Shown: positions 33,336 through 46,591 of the stretch, piece after piece
Numbering within the stretch: the stretch's first letter is position 1
Layout of the letters: the number at the start of each line of letters is the position of its first letter
Assembly (NCBI GenBank): GCA_963662175.1
Contig: OY759215.1
Span: forward strand, 54,639,213-54,703,212
Length of the DNA: 64,000 nucleotides
Source: Aradus depressus
Taxonomy: Eukaryota > Arthropoda > Insecta > Hemiptera > Aradidae
Direction of reading: 5' to 3'
Notes under the pieces: generated by a model
What the model was told of the DNA's origin: nothing
Seen by the model: the letters and a program-made list of their open reading frames with translations, nothing else
Database searches by the model: none
Position numbers and translations under genes: made by a program

Positions 33336-35590
33336 CTACATGTGAAATTCATGATAATCCGATTACCCTTCAATGATTCAGCATTATTTTTATGCTTAGC
33401 CCCCCTCCCAAATTTTTAAAATGACACATAGTGTATTTTTTTATTTGACCATCAAGAATACTACATGTGAAATTTCGTGACAATCCGATCATCCGTTAGC
33501 GACCTATCACTATCTTCAAATTTAGACCTGCCCCCATAACCCCCCTCCCGTTGACAATTTTTTGACGTCACACACCCTATTTTTCTATTTGGCCTTTATG
33601 AATACTTCATGTGAAATTTCGTGACAATCCGATCATCCGTTAATGACTTATCACAATACTTATACTTAGGCCCCCATCAACCCACCCTCCCGTTCAAAAT
33701 TTTGTGACATATACACTCTATATTTCTATTTGGCTTTTAATAATACTACATGTGAAATTCCATGACAATACGACCAACCGTTAATGAGCTAGCACTATAT
33801 TTATACTTAGGCCCCCCCGCCACAACCCCCCCTCCCGTAAACAATTTTGAGCCGTCACACCGCCTATTTTTCTATTTGGCCTCCAGGAATACTACATGTG
33901 AAATTTCGTGACAATCCGATCATCCGTTAATGACTTATCACTATACTTATACTTAGGCCCCCATCGACCCACCCTCCCGTTCAAAATTTTGTGACATATA
34001 CACCCTATATTTCTATTTGGCTTTTAAGAATACTACATGTGAAATTCCATGACAATACGACCAACCGTTATTGAGCTACCGCCATATTTATACTTAGGTC
34101 CCCCCGCCACTACCCCCCCTCCCGTACAAAATTTTGAGCCGTTACACCGCCTATTTTTTTATTTGGTCTTCAGGAATACTACATGTGAAACATTGTGACA
34201 ATTCGATCAACCGTTAAAGAGTTAGCTCTATATTTATACTTAGGCCCCCCCACAACCCCCCCCTCCCGTTCAAAACTTTGGGACGCCACACACCTTTTTT
34301 TCCTATTTGGCTTTTAAAAATACTACGTGAAATTTCATGACGATTCGCCCATTAGTTAATGAGTTAGCTCTATATTTATACTTAGACCCCCCCACAACCC
34401 CCCCCTCCCGTTCAAAACTTTGGGACGCCACACACCTTTTTTTCCTATTTGGCTTTTAAAAATACTACATGTGAAATTTCATGACGATTCGCCCATTAGT
34501 TAATGAGTTAGCTCTATATTTATACTTAGGCCCCCCCACAACCCCCCCTCCCGTTCAAAACTTTGGGACGCCACACACCTTTTTTTCCTGTTTGGCTTTT
34601 AAAAAGACTACGTGTGAAATTTCATGACAATTCGACCATTAGTTATTATGTTAGCACTATTTATATACTTAGGCCCCCCTTACAACCCCCCCTCCCGATC
34701 AAAACTTTGGGACGCCACACACCTTATTTTTCTATTTGGCCTTCAGGAATACTCCATGTGAAATTTCGTGACAATCCGACCAACCGTTAAAGAATTAGCT
34801 CTATATTTATACTTAGGCCCCCCCACAACCCCCCCTCCCGTTCAAAACTTTGGGACGCCACACACCTTATTTTCCTATTTGGCTTTTAAAAATATTACGT
34901 GAAATTTCATGACGATTCGCCCATTAGTTAATGAGTTAGCTCTATATTTATACTTAGGCCCCCCCACAACCCCCCCTCCCGTTCAAAACTTTGGGACGCC
35001 ACACACCTTTTTTTCTTATTTGGCTTTTAAAAATACTACATGTGAAATTTCATGACGATTCGCCCATTAGTTAATGAGTTAGCTCTATATTTATACTTAG
35101 GCCCCCCCACAACCCCCCCTCCCGTTCAAAACTTTGGGACGCCACACACCTTTTTTTCTTGTTTGGCATTTAAAAAGACTACCTGTAAAATTTCATGACA
35201 ATTCGCCCATTAGTTAATGAGTTAGCACTATTTTTATACTTAGGCCCCCCCACACCCCCCCCTCCCGATCAAAATTTTGGGACGCCACACACCTCTTTTT
35301 CCTATTTGGCTTTTAAAAATACTACATGTGAAATTTCATGACGATTCGCCCATTAGTTAATGAGTTAGCTCTATATTTATACTTAGGCCCCCCCACAACC
35401 CCCCCTCCCGTTCAAAACTTTGGGACGCCACACACCTTTTTTTCCTGTTTGGCTTTTAAAAAGACTACGTGTGAAATTTCATGACAATTCGACCATTAGT
35501 TAATGTGTTAGCACTATTTATATACTTAGGCCCCCCTTACAACCCCCCCTCCCGTTCAAAATTTTGAGACGCCACATAGCATATTATTCA
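33336..35590 (+). repeat. 141-bp tandem array with C-rich tracts (block 1)
   Basis: About 15-16 units. Each contains TACATGTGAAATTTCATGAC, GTTAATGAGTTAGCTCTATA, a tract such as CCCCCCCACAACCCCCC, and TTCAAAACTTTGGGACGCC. Unit length varies from about 138 to 144 bp, mainly through C-tract and TA length. The first five units are more diverged than the later ones. Confidence 0.9.
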
Positions 35591-35703
35591 ATCGGGCTCA
35601 AAAGAATGCTACATGTGAAGTTTCAAGAAGATCCGTCCAGCGGTTTGGGCGTGATGCTGGAACAAACATACAAACAAACCCCGTTTCAGCTATATTAATA
35701 TAG

Positions 35704-38700
35704 ACTAGCAGTAATACCCGGCGTTGCCCGGGGAACTTTGACTTTTCTACTAATATCTCCTAAAAGTCTTTTAAATTCTTCAACAGTACATTCATGATGT
35801 TATAATTTTCAATTATTCATACGGAATAAGGCTTATTGTCCTTCAACGTCAAACACCCCAGCTAGTAAGTTTTTAGGACCCCTGGGCATCACAGCTAGTA
35901 TGCGTCTTTCAACGGCGGAAACCACAGATAGTGAATACTTAACATCGCTGGACATCCTAGCCAGTGCGTACTTAAGAACGCTATTGACCGCAGCTAGTAA
36001 ATGCCTTGCAACAGCGGACCCCACAGCGAATACATAGTTACTACTACTACATGTGAAATTCATGCCAATCCGCTTACCCTTTAACAGTACATTCATGATG
36101 TTATAATTTTCAATTATTCATATGGAATAAGGCTTATAGTCCTTCAACTATAGCAACGCTAGTAAGTTTTTAGGACCCCTGGGCACCACAGCTAGTATGC
36201 GCCTTTCAACGGCGGAAACCACAGTTAGTGAATACTTAGCTTCGCTGGACGTCCTAGCCAGTGCGAACTCAAGAACGTTTGTGACCACAGCTAATATATG
36301 CCTTGAAACGGCGGATCCCACAGCTAGTATGTAGTTAGAACGCTGGTCACCGCAGCTAGTATGTGTCTCGCAAGAGCGGACCCCACAGCTAGTACGAAGT
36401 TAGGAACGCTGGGCATCACAGCTAGTAAGTGCCTTGCAACAGCGGCCCCCACAGCTAGTACGTAGTTAGAACCACTGGGCATCACAGCTAGTATGTGTTT
36501 TGCAACGGCGGACCCCACAGCTAGTACGTAGTTAGGAACGCTGGTCACCACAGCTAGTATGTGCCTCGCAACAGCGGACCCCACAGCTAGTACGAAGTTA
36601 GGAACACTGGGCCCTACAGGTAGTAGGTGCCTTGCAACTGCGGACCCCACAGATAGTATGTAGTTAGAACCACAGGGTATCATAGCTAGTATGAGTTTTG
36701 CAACGGCGGACCCCACAGCTAGTACCTACGTAGTTAAATACGCTGGGCCACACTGCTAGCGCCTTGCAACAGCAGACCCCACAGCTAGTACGTAATTAGG
36801 AACGCTGGGCATCACAGCTAGTAAATGTCTTGTAGGTGCCTTGCAACAGCGAACCCCACAGCCAGTACATAGTTAGGAACGCTGGGGCTGAGCACTACAG
36901 CTAGTAGGTACCTTGCAACAGCGGACCCCACAGCTAGTACGATATTAGGAACCCTGGGCATCACAGCTAGTATGCTTTTGCAACGACGGACCCCACAGCT
37001 AGTACGTTTTTAGGAACGCTGGGCCCTACAGGTAGTAGGTGCCTTGCAACTGCGGACCCCACAGATAGTATGTAGTTAAAACCACAGGGCATCACAGCTA
37101 GTATGAGTTTTGCAACGGTGGACCCCACAGCTAGTACCTACGTAGTTAAATACGCTGGGCCACACTGCTAGCGCCTTGCAACAGCGGACCCCACAGCTAG
37201 TATGTAGTTAAATACGCTGGGCATTACAGTTAGTAAGTGCTTTGCAACAGCGAACTTCACAGCTAGTACATAGTTAGGAACGCTGGGCACTACAGCTAGT
37301 AAATGCCTTGCAACAACGGACCCCACAGCTAGTACGTAGTTAGGAACGCTGGTCACCACAGCTAGTATGTGCCTCGCAACAGCGGACCCCACAGCTAGTA
37401 CGAAGTTAGGAACGCTGGGCATCACAGCTATTAAGTGCCTTGCAACAGCGGACCCCACAGCTAGTACGTAGTTAAATACGCTGGGCATTACAGTTAGTAA
37501 GTGCTTTGCAACAGCGAACTTCACAGCTAGTACATAGTTAGGAACGCTGGGCACTACAGCTAGTAAATGCCTTGCAACAACGGACCCCACAGCTAGTACG
37601 TTTTTAGGAACGCTGGGCATCACAGCTAGTATGAGTTTTGCAACGGTGGACCCCACAGCTAGTACCTACGTAGTTAAATACGCTGGGCCACACTGCTAGC
37701 GCCTTGCAACAGCAGACCCCACAGCTAGTACGTAATTAAGAACGCTGGGCATCACAGCAAGTAAATGTCTTGTAGGTGCCTTGCAACAGCGAACCCCACA
37801 GCCAGTACATAGTTAGGAACGCTGGGGCTGAGCACTACAGCTAGTAAGTGCCTTGCAACAGCGGACCCCACAGCTAGTACGATATTAGGAACACTGGACA
37901 TCACAGCTAGTAAATGTCTTGCAACAGTGAACCCCACAGCGAATACATAGTTACTACTACTACTACATGTGAAATTCATGACAATCCGATTCATGACAAT
38001 ACGATCAACCGTTAATGAGCTAACTCTATATGTATATTTAGCCCCCCCCACAACCCTCCTTCCTGTTCAAAATTTTGGGCCGTCACACACCTAATATTTC
38101 TATTTGACCTTTAGGAATATTACATGTGAAATTTCATGACGATTCGCCCATTAGTTAATGAGTTAGCTCTATATTTATACTTAGGCCCCCCAACTACCCC
38201 CCCTCCCGTAAAAACTTTTGAGCCGTCACACCGCCTATTTTTTTATTTGGTCTTCAGGAATACTACATGTGAAACTTCGTGACAATCCGACCAACCGTTA
38301 AAGAATTAGCTCTATATTTATACTTAGGCCCCCCCACAACCCCCCCTCCCGTTCAAAACTTTGGGACGCCACACACCTTTTTTTCCTATTTGGCTTTTAA
38401 AAATACTACGTGAAATTTCATGACGATTCGCCCATTAGTTAATGAGTTAGCTCTATATTTATACTTAGGCCCCCCCACAACCCCCCTCCCGTTCAAAACT
38501 TTGGGACGCGACACACCTTATTTTTCTATTTGGCCTTCAGGAATACTCCATGTGAAATTTCGTGACAATCCGACCAACCATTAAAGAATTAGCTCTATAT
38601 TTATACTTAGGCCCCCCCACAACCCCCCCTCCCGTTCAAAACTTTGGGCCGCCACACACCTTTTTTTCCTCTTTGGCTTTTAAAAATACTACGTGAAATT

Positions 38701-39378
38701 TCATGACGATTCGCCCATTAGTTAATGAGTTAGCTCTATATTTATACTTAGGCCCCCCCACAACCCCCCCTCCCGTTCAAAACTTTGGGACGCCACACAC
38801 CTTATTTTTCTATTTGGCCTTTAGGAATACTCCATGTGAAATTTCGTGACAATCCGACCAACCGTTAAAGAATTAGCTCTATATTTATACTTAGGCCCCC
38901 CTTACAACCCCCCCTCCCGTTCAAAACTTTGGGACGCCACACACCTTTTTTTCCTATTTGGCTTTTAAAAAGACTACGTGTGAAATTTCATGACGATTCG
39001 CCCATTAGTTAATGAGTTAGCTCTATATTTATACTTAGGCCCCCCTTACGACCCCCCCTCCCGATCAAAACTTTGGGACTCCACACACCTTCTTTTCCTA
39101 TTTGGCTTTTAAAAATACTACATGTGAAATTTCATGACGATTCGCCCATTAGTTAATGAGTTAGCACTATTTATATACTTAGGCCCCCCTTACAACCCCC
39201 CCTCCCGATCAAAATTTTGGGACGCCACATAGCCTATTATTCAATCGGGCTCAAAAGAATGCTACATGGGAAGTTTCATAAAAATCCGTCCAGCGGTTTG
39301 GGCGTGATGCTGGAACAAACATACATACAAACAAACAAACAAACAAACAAACCCCGTTTCAGCTTTATTAATATAGAT
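35704..39378 (+). mobile_element. array element block 2
   Basis: Head 35704-35855, minisatellite about 35856-37950, 141-bp array about 37960-39235, tail to 39378 with an (ACAA)n stretch at 39330-39352. Part of the head (TTCATGATGTTATAATTTTC and following) recurs inside the minisatellite at about 36083-36170, showing an internal duplication. Confidence 0.8.
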
Positions 39379-39548
39379 TATATCACAATGTACACAAGTT
39401 TTAATTTGTGTTCATATCTATACATACATCTTTTTTTTTTTGGCATTTTTCTTCCATAGTGGATCGGTGTCACCATATTTAAAGTCAGTCTGAACGTTGT
39501 GCTGACGTTGGCATAATCCGAAACCAGCACACTCTATGGCTCTGTCAG
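39379..39548 (+). other. inter-block spacer, also at 43063 and 46120
   Basis: ATATCACAATGTACACAAG to CTCTATGGCTCTGTCAG is unique between blocks and present three times with near identity, always right after a block tail. It is therefore part of the higher-order duplicated unit. Confidence 0.85.
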
Positions 39549-40850
39549 TTAACAAATATTAAATCTATAAACCGTTAAAAAGCGAGAAATTTCAAGAATG
39601 GAGTCTACCGAGCTCAGGATCGCCACTTAGAAATCTAGCTGAGGCACTTAGGTCAGATGTTTTAATCGGGAAGTTAAAAATAACTTTGAGCACTTCGTCC
39701 TTCGGATGGGACTTTAAGCGATGTTCCAGGACTTTTTCGAATGTGAGGTACTCGATAATGAGACGTATGTTATGTAAATAAACCTGGGTAGGTGAAATTT
39801 CACTTAGGTTGAAAATAGCCTTGAGCACGTCGTCCTTCGGATGGGACTTTCCGGATAAATCTGAATCTGTCGTATCAGTTTTAACAATTATTAAGCCTAT
39901 AAACCGTTAAATAGCGCAAATTTTTTGAAAAACATTTTTATTTTGATTTTTGTGTAGGATTCAGATAATCCGGTCGTTCTCTATCAGTTTTAACAAATAT
40001 TAAATCTATAAACCGTTAAAAAGCGAGAAATTTCAAGAATGGAGTCTACCGAGCTCAGGATCGCCACTTAGAAATCTAGTTGAGGCACTTAGGTCAGATG
40101 TTTCAATCGGGAAGTTAAAAAACACTTTGAGCACGTCGTCCTTCGGATGGGACTTTAAGCGATGATCCAGGGCTTTTTCGAATGTGAGGTACTCGATAAT
40201 GAGACGTATGTTATGTAAATATACCTGGTTAGGTGAAATTTCACTTAGGTTGAAAATAGCCTTGAGCACGTCGTCCGTCGGATGGGACTTTTCGGATATA
40301 TCTGATTCTGTCGTATCAGTTTTAACAATTATTAAGCCTATAAACCGTTAAATAGAGTGAATTTTTTGAAAAACATTTTTATTTTGATTTTTGTGTAGGA
40401 TTCAGATAATCCGGTCGTTCTCTATCAGTTTTAACAAATATTAAATCTATAAACCGTTAAAAAGCGAGAAATTTCAAGAATGGAGTCTACCGAGCTCAGG
40501 ATCGCCACTTAGAAATCTAGTTGAGGCACTTAGGTCAGATGTTTTAATCGGGAAGCTAAAAATAACTTTGAGCACGTCGTCCTTCGGATGGGACATTAAG
40601 CAATGATCCAGGGCTTTTTCGAATGTGAGGTATTCGATAATGAGACGTATGTTATGTAAATAAACCTGGTTAGGTGAAATTTCACTTAGGTTGAAAATAG
40701 CCTTGAGCACGTCGTCCGTTGGATTCTGTCGTATCAGTTTTAACAATTATTAAGCCTATAAACCGTTAAATAGCGTGAATTTTTTGAAAAACATTTTTAA
40801 TTTGATTTTTGTGTAGGATTCAGATAATCCGGTCGTTCTCTATCAGTTTT
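39549..40850 (+). repeat. three tandem 441-bp units derived from SINE-I
   Basis: AACAAATATTAAATCTATAAACC begins at about 39551, 39992, 40433 and (partial) 40851, giving units of 441, 441 and 418 bp. Each unit carries CCGAGCTCAGGATCGCCAC and two CGTCCTTCGGATGGGACTTT-type blocks separated by GAGGTACTCGATAATGAGACG and AAATAAACCTGGGTAGG. These are recognisable decayed SINE-I phrases. The minus-strand ORFs of 78-90 codons here are not genes. Confidence 0.85.
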
Positions 40851-40865
40851 AACAAATATTAAATC

Positions 40866-43062
40866 TATAGCAGTTATACCCGGCGTTGCCCGGGGAACTT
40901 TGATTTTTCTCCCAATATCTTCTATAACGCTATTCAGTTCCTCGACAGTACATTCATGATGTTATAATTTTCAATTATTCATACGGAATAAGGCTTATAG
41001 TCCTTCAGCTGTTGTAACGCTAGTAAGTTTTTAGGACCCCTGGGCACCACAGCTAGAGTATGCGCATTTCAACGGCGGAAGCCACACCTAGTGAATACTT
41101 AGCATCGCTGGACGTCCTAGTCAGTGCGTACTTAAGAACGTTTGTGACCACAGCTAGTATGTGGCTTGCAACGCTGAGCACCACAGCTAGTACGTAGTTG
41201 GGAATGCTGGGCATCATAGCTAGTATGTGCCTTGCGACGGCGGACCCAACAGCTAGTACGTAGTTAGGAACGCTGGTCACCACAGCTAGTATGTGCCTCG
41301 CAACAGTGGACCCCACAGCTAGTACGAAGTTAGGAACGCTGGGCATCACAGCTATTAAGTGCCTTGCAACAGCGGACCCCACAGCTAGTATGTAGTTAAA
41401 TACGCTGGGCATTACAGTTAGTAAGTGCTTTGCAACAGCGAACTTCACAGCTAGTACATAGTTAGGAACGCTGGGCACTACAGCTAGTAAATGCCTTGCA
41501 ACAACGGACCCCACAGCTAGTACGAAGTTAGGAACCCTGGGCATCACAGCTAGTATGCTTTTGCAACGACGGACCCCACAGCTAGTACGTTTTTAGGAAC
41601 GCTGGGCCCTACAGGTAGTAGGTGCCTTGCAGCTGCGAACCCCACAGATAGTATGTAGTTAGAACCACAGGGCATCACAGCTAGTATGAGTTTTGCAACG
41701 GCGGACCCCACAGCTAGTACCTACGAGTGAAATACGCTGGGCCACACTGCTAGCACCTTGCAACAGTAGACCCCACAGCTAGTACGTAATTAGAAACGCT
41801 GGGCATTACAGCTAGTAAATGTCTTATAGGTGCCTTGCAACAGCGAACCCCACAGCCAGTACATAGTTAGGAACGCTGGGGCTGAGCACTACAGCTAGTA
41901 AGTACCTTGCAACAGCGGACCCCACAGCTAGTACGATATTAGGAACGCTGGACATCACAGCTAGTAAATGTCTTGCAACAGTGAACCCCACAGCGAATAC
42001 ATAGTTACTACTACTACATGTGAAATTCATGACAATCCGATTCATGACAATACGATCAACCGTTAATGAGCTAGCTCTATATTTATACTTAGTCCCCCCG
42101 CCCCCCTCAACCCCGCCACCCGTTCAAAACTTCGGGACGCCACACTCCTTATTTTTCTATTTGGCCTTCAGGAATAATATATGCGAAATTTCGTGACAAT
42201 ACGACCAACCGTTAATGAGCTAACTCTATATGTATATTTGGCCCCCCCAACAACCCTCCTTCCTGTTCAAAATTTTGGGCCGTCACACACCAAATATTTC
42301 TATTTGACCTTTAGGAATACTACATGTGAAATTTCATGACAATTCGTCCATTAGTTAATGAGTTAGCACTATTTATATACGTAGGCCCCCCTTACAACCC
42401 CCCCCTCCCGATCAAAACTTTGGAACGCCACACACCTTATTTTTCTATTTGGCCTTCAGGAATACTCCATGTGAAATTTCGTGACAATCCGACCAACCGT
42501 TAAAGAGTTAGCTCTATATTTATACTTAGGCCCCCCCACAACCCCCCCTCCCGTTCAAAACTTTGGGACGCCACACACCTTTTTTTCCTATTTGGCTTTT
42601 AAAAATACTACATGTGAAATTTCATGACGATTCGCCCATTAGTTAATGAGTTAGCTCTATATTTATACTTAGGCCCCCCCACTACCCCCCCTCCAGTAAA
42701 AAATTTTGAGCCGTCACACCGCCTATTTTTTTATTTGGTCTTCAGGAATACTACATGTGTAACTTCGTGATATTGCGACCAACTGTTAAAGAGTTAGCTC
42801 TATATTTATACTTAGGCCCCCCCACAACCCCCCCTCCCGTTCAAAACTTTGGGACGCCACACACCTTTTTTTCCTATTTGGCTTTTAAAAATACTACATG
42901 TGAAATTTCATGACGATTCGCCCATTAGTTAATTAGTTAGCTCTATATTTATACTTAGGCCCCCCCACAACCCCCCCTCCCGTTCAAAACTTTGGGACGA
43001 TGCTGGAACAAACATACAAACAAACAAACAAACCCCGTTTCAGCTTTATTAATATAGATTAT
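40866..43062 (+). mobile_element. array element block 3
   Basis: Head 40866-41020 (variant TTTGATTTTTCTCCCAATATC), minisatellite about 41021-42012, 141-bp array about 42030-43000, shortened tail 43001-43062. From about 41366 onward it is part of the first copy of the 3.06-kb duplication. Confidence 0.8.
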
Positions 43063-43535
43063 ATCACAATGTACACAAGTTTTAATTTGTGTTCATATCT
43101 ATACATACATCTTTTTTTTTTTGGCATTTTTCTTCCATAGTGGATCGGTGTCACCATATTTAAAGTCAGTCTGAACGTTGTGCTGACGTTGGCATAATCC
43201 GAAACCAGCACACTCTATGGCTCTGTCAGTTAACAAATATTAAATCTATAAACCGTTAAAAAGCAAGAAATTTGAAGAATGGAGTCTACCGAGCTCAGGA
43301 TCGCCACTTAGAAATCTAGCTGAGGCACTCAGGTCAGATGTTATAATCGGGAAGTGAAAAATAACTATGAGCACGTCGTCCTTCGGATGGGACTTTAAGC
43401 GATGTTCCAGGACTTTTTCGAATGTGAGGTACTCGATAATGAGACGTATGTTATGTAAATAAACCTGGGTAGGTGAAATTTCACTTAGGTTGAAAATAGC
43501 CTTGAGCACGTCGTCCTTCGGATGGGACTTTCAAA
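43063..43535 (+). repeat. spacer plus one 441-type partial unit
   Basis: Same spacer as 39379, then one partial SINE-I-derived unit ending GTCCTTCGGATGGGACTTTC, fused directly to the head of block 4 (AAAGTTATACCCGG). Confidence 0.85.
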
Positions 43536-46119
43536 GTTATACCCGGCGTTGCCCGGGGAACTTTGATTTTTCTCCCAATATCTTCTATAACGCTATTCAG
43601 TTCCTCGACAGTACATTCATGATGTTATAATTTTCAATTATTCATACGGAATAAGGCTTATAGTCCTTCAGCTGTTGTAACGCTAGTAAGTTTTTAGGAC
43701 CCCTGGGCACCACAGCGAGTATGCGCCTTTCAACGGCGGAAGCCACACCTAGTGAATACTTAGCATCGCTGGACGTCCTAGTCAGTGCGTACTTAAGAAC
43801 GTTTGTGACCACAGCTAGTATGTGGCTTGCAACGCTGAGCACCACAGCTAGTACGTAGTTGGGAATGCTGGGCATCATAGCTAGTATGTGCCTTGCGACG
43901 GCGGACCCAACAGCTAGTACGTAGTTAGGAACGCTGGTCACCACGGCTAGTATGTGCCTCGCAACAGCGGACCCCACAGCTAGTACGAAGTAAGGAACGC
44001 TGGGCATCACAGCTATTAAGTGCCTTGCAACAGCGGACCCCACAGCTAGTATGTAGTTAAATACGCGGGGCATTACAGTTAGTAAGTGCTTTGCAACAGC
44101 GAACTTCACAGCTAGTACATAGTTAGGAACGCTGGGCACTACAGCTAGTAAATGCCTTGCAACAACGGACCCCACAGCTAGTACGAAGTTAGGAACGCTG
44201 GGCACTACAGCTAGTAAATGCCTTGCAACAACGGACCCCACAGCTAGTACGATATTAGGAACCCTGGGCATCACAGCTAGTATGCTTTTGCAACGACGGA
44301 CCCCACAGCTAGTACGTTTTTAGGAACGCTGGGCCCTACAGGTAGTAGGTGCCTTGCAACTGCGAACCCCACAGATAGTATGTAGTTAGAACCACAGGGC
44401 ATCACAGCTAGTATGAGTTTTGCAACAGCGGACCCCACAGCTAGTATGTAGTTAAATACGCTGGGCATTACAGTTAGTAAGTGCTTTGCAACAGCGAACT
44501 TCACAGCTAGTACATAGTTAGGAACGCTGGGCACTACAGCTAGTAAATGCCTTGCAACAACGGACCCCACAGCTAGTACGAAGTTAGGAACCCTGGGCAT
44601 CACAGCTAGTATGCTTTTGCAACGACGGACCCCACAGCTAGTACGTTTTTAGGAACGCTGGGCCCTACAGGTAGTAGGTGCCTTGCAGCTGCGAACCCCA
44701 CAGATAGTATGTAGTTAGAACCACAGGGCATCACAGCTAGTATGAGTTTTGCAACGGCGGACCCCACAGCTAGTACCTACGAGTGAAATACGCTGGGCCA
44801 CACTGCTAGCACCTTGCAACAGTAGACCCCACAGCTAGTACGTAATTAGAAACGCTGGGCATTACAGCTAGTAAATGTCTTATAGGTGCCTTGCAACAGC
44901 GAACCCCACAGCCAGTACATAGTTAGGAACGCTGGGGCTGAGCACTACAGCTAGTAAGTACCTTGCAACAGCGGACCCCACAGCTAGTACGATATTAGGA
45001 ACGCTGGACATCACAGCTAGTAAATGTCTTGCAACAGTGAACCCCACAGCGAATACATAGTTACTACTACTACATGTGAAATTCATGACAATCCGATTCA
45101 TGACAATACGATCAACCGTTAATGAGCTAGCTCTATATTTATACTTAGTCCCCCCGCCCCCCTCAACCCCGCCACCCGTTCAAAACTTCGGGACGCCACA
45201 CTCCTTATTTTTCTATTTGGCCTTCAGGAATAATATATGCGAAATTTCGTGACAATACGACCAACCGTTAATGAGCTAACTCTATATGTATATTTGGCCC
45301 CCCCAACAACCCTCCTTCCTGTTCAAAATTTTGGGCCGTCACACACCAAATATTTCTATTTGACCTTTAGGAATACTACATGTGAAATTTCATGACAATT
45401 CGTCCATTAGTTAATGAGTTAGCACTATTTATATACGTAGGCCCCCCTTACAACCCCCCCCCTCCCGATCAAAACTTTGGAACGCCACACACCTTATTTT
45501 TCTATTTGGCCTTCAGGAATACTCCATGTGAAATTTCGTGACAATCCGACCAACCGTTAAAGAGTTAGCTCTATATTTATACTTAGGCCCCCCCACAACC
45601 CCCCCTCCCGTTCAAAACTTTGGGACGCCACACACCTTTTTTTCCTATTTGGCTTTTAAAAATACTACATGTGAAATTTCATGACGATTCGCCCATTAGT
45701 TAATGAGTTAGCTCTATATTTATACTTAGGCCCCCCCACTACCCCCCCTCCAGTAAAAAATTTTGAGCCGTCACACCGCCTATTTTTTTATTTGGTCTTC
45801 AGGAATACTACATGTGTAACTTCGTGATATTGCGACCAACTGTTAAAGAGTTAGCTCTATATTTATACTTAGGCCCCCCCACAACCCCCCCTCCCGTTCA
45901 AAACTTTGGGACGCCACACACCTTTTTTTCCTATTTGGCTTTTAAAAATACTACATGTGAAATTTCATGACGATTCGCCCATTAGTTAATTAGTTAGCTC
46001 TATATTTATACTTAGGCCCCCCCACAACCCCCCCTCCCGTTCAAAACTTTGGGACGATGCTGGAACAAACATACAAACAAACAAACAAACCCCGTTTCAG
46101 CTTTATTAATATAGATTAT
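43536..46119 (+). mobile_element. array element block 4
   Basis: Head 43536-43680, minisatellite about 43681-45070, 141-bp array about 45080-46054, tail to 46119. Nearly identical to blocks 3 and 5 where they overlap in the 3.06-kb register. Confidence 0.8.
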
Positions 46120-46591
46120 ATCACAATGTACACAAGTTTTAATTTGTGTTCATATCTATACATACATCTTTTTTTTTTTGGCATTTTTCTTCCATAGTGG
46201 ATCGGTGTCACCATATTTAAAGTCAGTCTGAACGTTGTGCTGACGTTGGCATAATCCGAAACCAGCACACTCTATGGCTCTGTCAGTTAACAAATATTAA
46301 ATCTATAAACCGTTAAAAAGCAAGAAATTTGAAGAATGGAGTCTACCGAGCTCAGGATCGCCACTTAGAAATCTAGCTGAGGCACTCAGGTCAGATGTTA
46401 TAATCGGGAAGTGAAAAATAACTATGAGCACGTCGTCCTTCGGATGGGACTTTAAGCGATGTTCCAGGACTTTTTCGAATGTGAGGTACTCGATAATGAG
46501 ACGTATGTTATGTAAATAAACCTGGGTAGGTGAAATTTCACTTAGGTTGAAAATAGCCTTGAGCACGTCGTCCTTCGGATGGGACTTTCAA
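46120..46591 (+). repeat. spacer plus 441-type partial unit, second copy
   Basis: A copy of 43063-43535 displaced by 3057 bp, with no difference noticed on reading. Confidence 0.85.

Larger units (their letters stand above)
32481..35704 (+). mobile_element. array element block 1
   Basis: Head 32481-32633, 33-bp minisatellite about 32634-33335, 141-bp array about 33336-35590, tail 35591-35704 ending CTATATTAATATAG. It joins block 2 directly, head to tail. Confidence 0.8.

Noticed and set aside
39592..40746. Three similar minus ORFs of 78-90 codons
   Set aside because: They lie wholly in tandem 441-bp SINE-derived units and are near copies because the DNA is duplicated.
37168..44274. Minus-strand ORFs of 100-210 codons encoding a hydrophobic 22-residue repeat
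   Set aside because: They arise because the minisatellite period (33/66 bp) is divisible by three; there are no unique coding ends, splice signals or non-repeat domains.
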